A stretch of 64,000 bases of DNA from Siphonobacter sp047605205 (lineage in GTDB: Bacteria > Bacteroidota > Bacteroidia > Cytophagales > Spirosomataceae): positions 1 through 64,000 of the forward strand of contig JASGGE010000001.1 in the NCBI GenBank assembly GCA_047605205.1. The letters run 5' to 3'. The notes beneath the pieces are model-generated. The model saw only the letters and a list, made by a program, of their open reading frames with translations, did no database searches and was not told the DNA's origin. A program made the position numbers and the translations under genes. Positions 62,311-64,000 of the stretch are shown here, one piece after another; position 1 is the stretch's first letter; every line of letters starts with the position of its first letter.

Positions 62311-64000
62311 ATGAGGAAGATCTATTTACTTCTACTAATCTTGTTTGTGCTGAGTATTCCGGGCTACGTGTGGGCCCAGGAGCGAGTTATTAAAGGGGCA
62401 GTTACCCTGAAAGAAGACGGTACTGGTTTGCCTGGCGTCAATATAGTCATTAAGGGGACTAACATTGGAGCCAGTACCAATGCAGCCGGGAATTACACAA
62501 TTACCGTTCCGGCGGCTCATGCCAGTGGTACACTCGTATTCTCTTTCGTGGGTATGAAAACCCAGGAAGTGCCTATTGGTTCCCAAACGATTGTTTCTGT
62601 AATCATGGATCACGAAGCGTCGGCATTAGATGAGGTCGTTGTGAGTGCATTAGGTTTTAAAGAAAATACAGACCAGAAAGGGGCAACTGTTTCTAAAATC
62701 GAAGCGTCGGACCTGGTACGTTCTGGGGAGACGGGTGTAATCAACAGCATGGCGGGCAAGGCCGCCGGGGTGCAGATTACCCGGTCTGCGGGCGATCCCG
62801 GGGCGGGCTCTTACATTCAAATTCGAGGCCAGAATACGATTACTGGTACTACACAGCCCCTTGTCATTGTTGATGGTATTCCAATTAGTAACTCTACCCT
62901 TGGAGACCAGGCGGCAGGAGTTACTCAGCAATCCCGTTTGAATGATATTAACCCCGAAGACATTGCCTCCTTGCAGGTTCTCAAAGGAGCTTCTGCTGCT
63001 GCCTTGTGGGGCTCGCGGGCTGCCAATGGCGTAATAGTCATTACGACCAAGAAAGGAGCCAATAGTAATAAAATAAACGTATCCTTTAGCTCGACTGTTT
63101 CGTTTGATCAGGCAAACCGCCTGCATCCTTTGCAGTCTAATTATGGTCAGGGTTCAAGCGGCGTATATAGCCCTACGAGCTCATTTACCTGGGGAGATAA
63201 AATCTCAGCTCGTGCGGGTGGCGAGGACATTGTGAATACAAATGGTGCCCGCTTCGAATCGTATCAGGGAAAGACATTTTATCCGATCATTACCAAAAAC
63301 TCTCGGGAAACGTATAACGAAGCCCGTAAAGATGCGGTTTTCCGTACTGGCACTTACATTGATAATAATCTGAGTATCAGCGGAGGTAATGATAAAGGGA
63401 ATTTTTATCTGAGTGTAGGTGATTTACGTCAAAAGGGTATTCTGAATGGTCAGAGCGATTATAATCGTACTACGATTCGATTTAATACCGAACGACGTTT
63501 CAACGATATTATTAAGGCGACTACCAATGCTACCTATGCTCGTACTACTTCCAATCGGGTGCAACGCAGTAACAGTGTGAACGGGCTGTACATTGGGTAC
63601 CTGCGAAGTCCTGCTGATTTCGATTCCCGCTATTACAAAGGAAGTTATTATTCTTCACCAACGGCCAGTCCGATCGTAAATCGCCAGAGGGCGTATCGTA
63701 ACTACCTGGGAGCCAGTGCAAATCCTATCTATAATGATCCGATGTGGGCAATTAAAGAATTAACAAATACTTCTGAGGTTGATCGCTTTATCATGAGTTC
63801 TGAATTGTTGATTACACCCGTCAGCTGGTTTGACATAACAGCCCGGGCAGGGATTGACAGCTATACCGATACCCGTGAGACGATCTATCCGGTTAATTCT
63901 GCATCAAATAGCGGGTTGGGGAGTTATGAAAAGCAATTGCTTAAGGAGAATGAAATGAATATGGATGTAATTGGCCGGATTTTTAAAGACTTTGGTCAAA
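62311..64000 (+). CDS. SusC/RagA TonB-linked porin, copy 2 (5' part)
   Basis: The first 563 residues; the gene runs off the window. Signal peptide (MRKIYLLLLILFVLSIPGYV, cut after WAQ), then directly the carboxypeptidase-regulatory domain (VIKGAVTLKEDGTGLPGVNI, LVFSFVGMKTQE), LDEVVVSALGF, and a plug very similar to copy 1 (GETGVINSMAGKAAGVQITR, QPLVIVDGIPISN, NPEDIASLQVLKGASAAALW). It lacks the STN extension of copy 1, so it does not signal to FecR. Long stretches of the early barrel are almost the same in both (for example GARFESYQGKTFYPIITKNS). A SusD partner is expected beyond the window. Confidence 0.93.
   Translation, partial: MRKIYLLLLILFVLSIPGYVWAQERVIKGAVTLKEDGTGLPGVNIVIKGTNIGASTNAAGNYTITVPAAHASGTLVFSFVGMKTQEVPIGSQTIVSVIMDHEASALDEVVVSALGFKENTDQKGATVSKIEASDLVRSGETGVINSMAGKAAGVQITRSAGDPGAGSYIQIRGQNTITGTTQPLVIVDGIPISNSTLGDQAAGVTQQSRLNDINPEDIASLQVLKGASAAALWGSRAANGVIVITTKKGANSNKINVSFSSTVSFDQANRLHPLQSNYGQGSSGVYSPTSSFTWGDKISARAGGEDIVNTNGARFESYQGKTFYPIITKNSRETYNEARKDAVFRTGTYIDNNLSISGGNDKGNFYLSVGDLRQKGILNGQSDYNRTTIRFNTERRFNDIIKATTNATYARTTSNRVQRSNSVNGLYIGYLRSPADFDSRYYKGSYYSSPTASPIVNRQRAYRNYLGASANPIYNDPMWAIKELTNTSEVDRFIMSSELLITPVSWFDITARAGIDSYTDTRETIYPVNSASNSGLGSYEKQLLKENEMNMDVIGRIFKDFGQ

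Noticed and set aside
1..64000. tRNA, rRNA or other housekeeping RNA genes
   Set aside because: Reading the gaps showed no cloverleaf-like segment with a TTCGA arm and no rRNA sequence.

Overview
The window reads as DNA of a Bacteroidota bacterium, most likely order Cytophagales. The support is two SusC/RagA TonB-linked porins with a SusD-like lipoprotein, an ECF sigma/FecR pair, a GLPGLI-family protein, Bacteroidota-type lipoprotein signals, TAnnTTTG-type -7 elements and almost no Shine-Dalgarno sequences. I cannot fix the genus. No rRNA, tRNA, CRISPR array or intact insertion sequence was seen.

Layout. 0-6 kb: the 5' part of anmK (cut by the window edge), a DeoR-type regulator, the tail of a dead C10 peptidase, a beta-helix carbohydrate-binding lipoprotein, an orphan OmpR-type response regulator and an isoprenylcysteine-methyltransferase-like membrane protein. 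6-11.5 kb: a complete plasmid-type replication and partition module. parA and parB overlap by 4 bp and are read leftward; a Rep_3 initiator is read rightward; between them lies 1.4 kb of AT-rich DNA with five direct iterons at an exact 22-bp period, a second series of opposite-strand half-iterons about 90 bp apart, and a 35-bp palindrome at the parA promoter. The window is therefore either part of a secondary replicon (megaplasmid or chromid) or a chromosome carrying an integrated one. 11.6-34 kb: mixed accessory genes (PfkB kinase, small secreted proteins, PQQ-type sugar dehydrogenase, MATE pump, YpfJ-like metallopeptidase, M81 peptidase, DUF937-OmpA protein, GH78 enzyme, S9 peptidase, Nudix-related regulator, MBL hydrolase) with several gene remnants between them.

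34-46 kb: a thioredoxin-like remnant; a compact three-gene operon (six-cysteine exported peptide, GLPGLI protein, TonB-receptor-like barrel); a pepD fragment; a type-B carboxylesterase; a second Nudix-related regulator with a 27-bp palindrome in its promoter region; an S9 peptidase; and xylose isomerase. 46-64 kb: an ECF sigma/FecR/SusC(STN)/SusD uptake and signalling cassette, then secreted amide- and peptide-bond hydrolases (penicillin-acylase type, Tat-targeted TldD with its TldE partner, S9 hydrolase, serine hydrolase), and the start of a second, closely similar SusC that runs off the window.

Most promising for novelty are the origin with its two iteron series, the peptide-GLPGLI-barrel operon, and the pair of Nudix regulators with the same lost catalytic glutamates near xylA. 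Recurrent one-ended gene debris (C10 peptidase, MFS transporter, cytochrome-c peroxidase/DUF3347, thioredoxin-like, pepD) fits an accessory replicon or a highly rearranged region.
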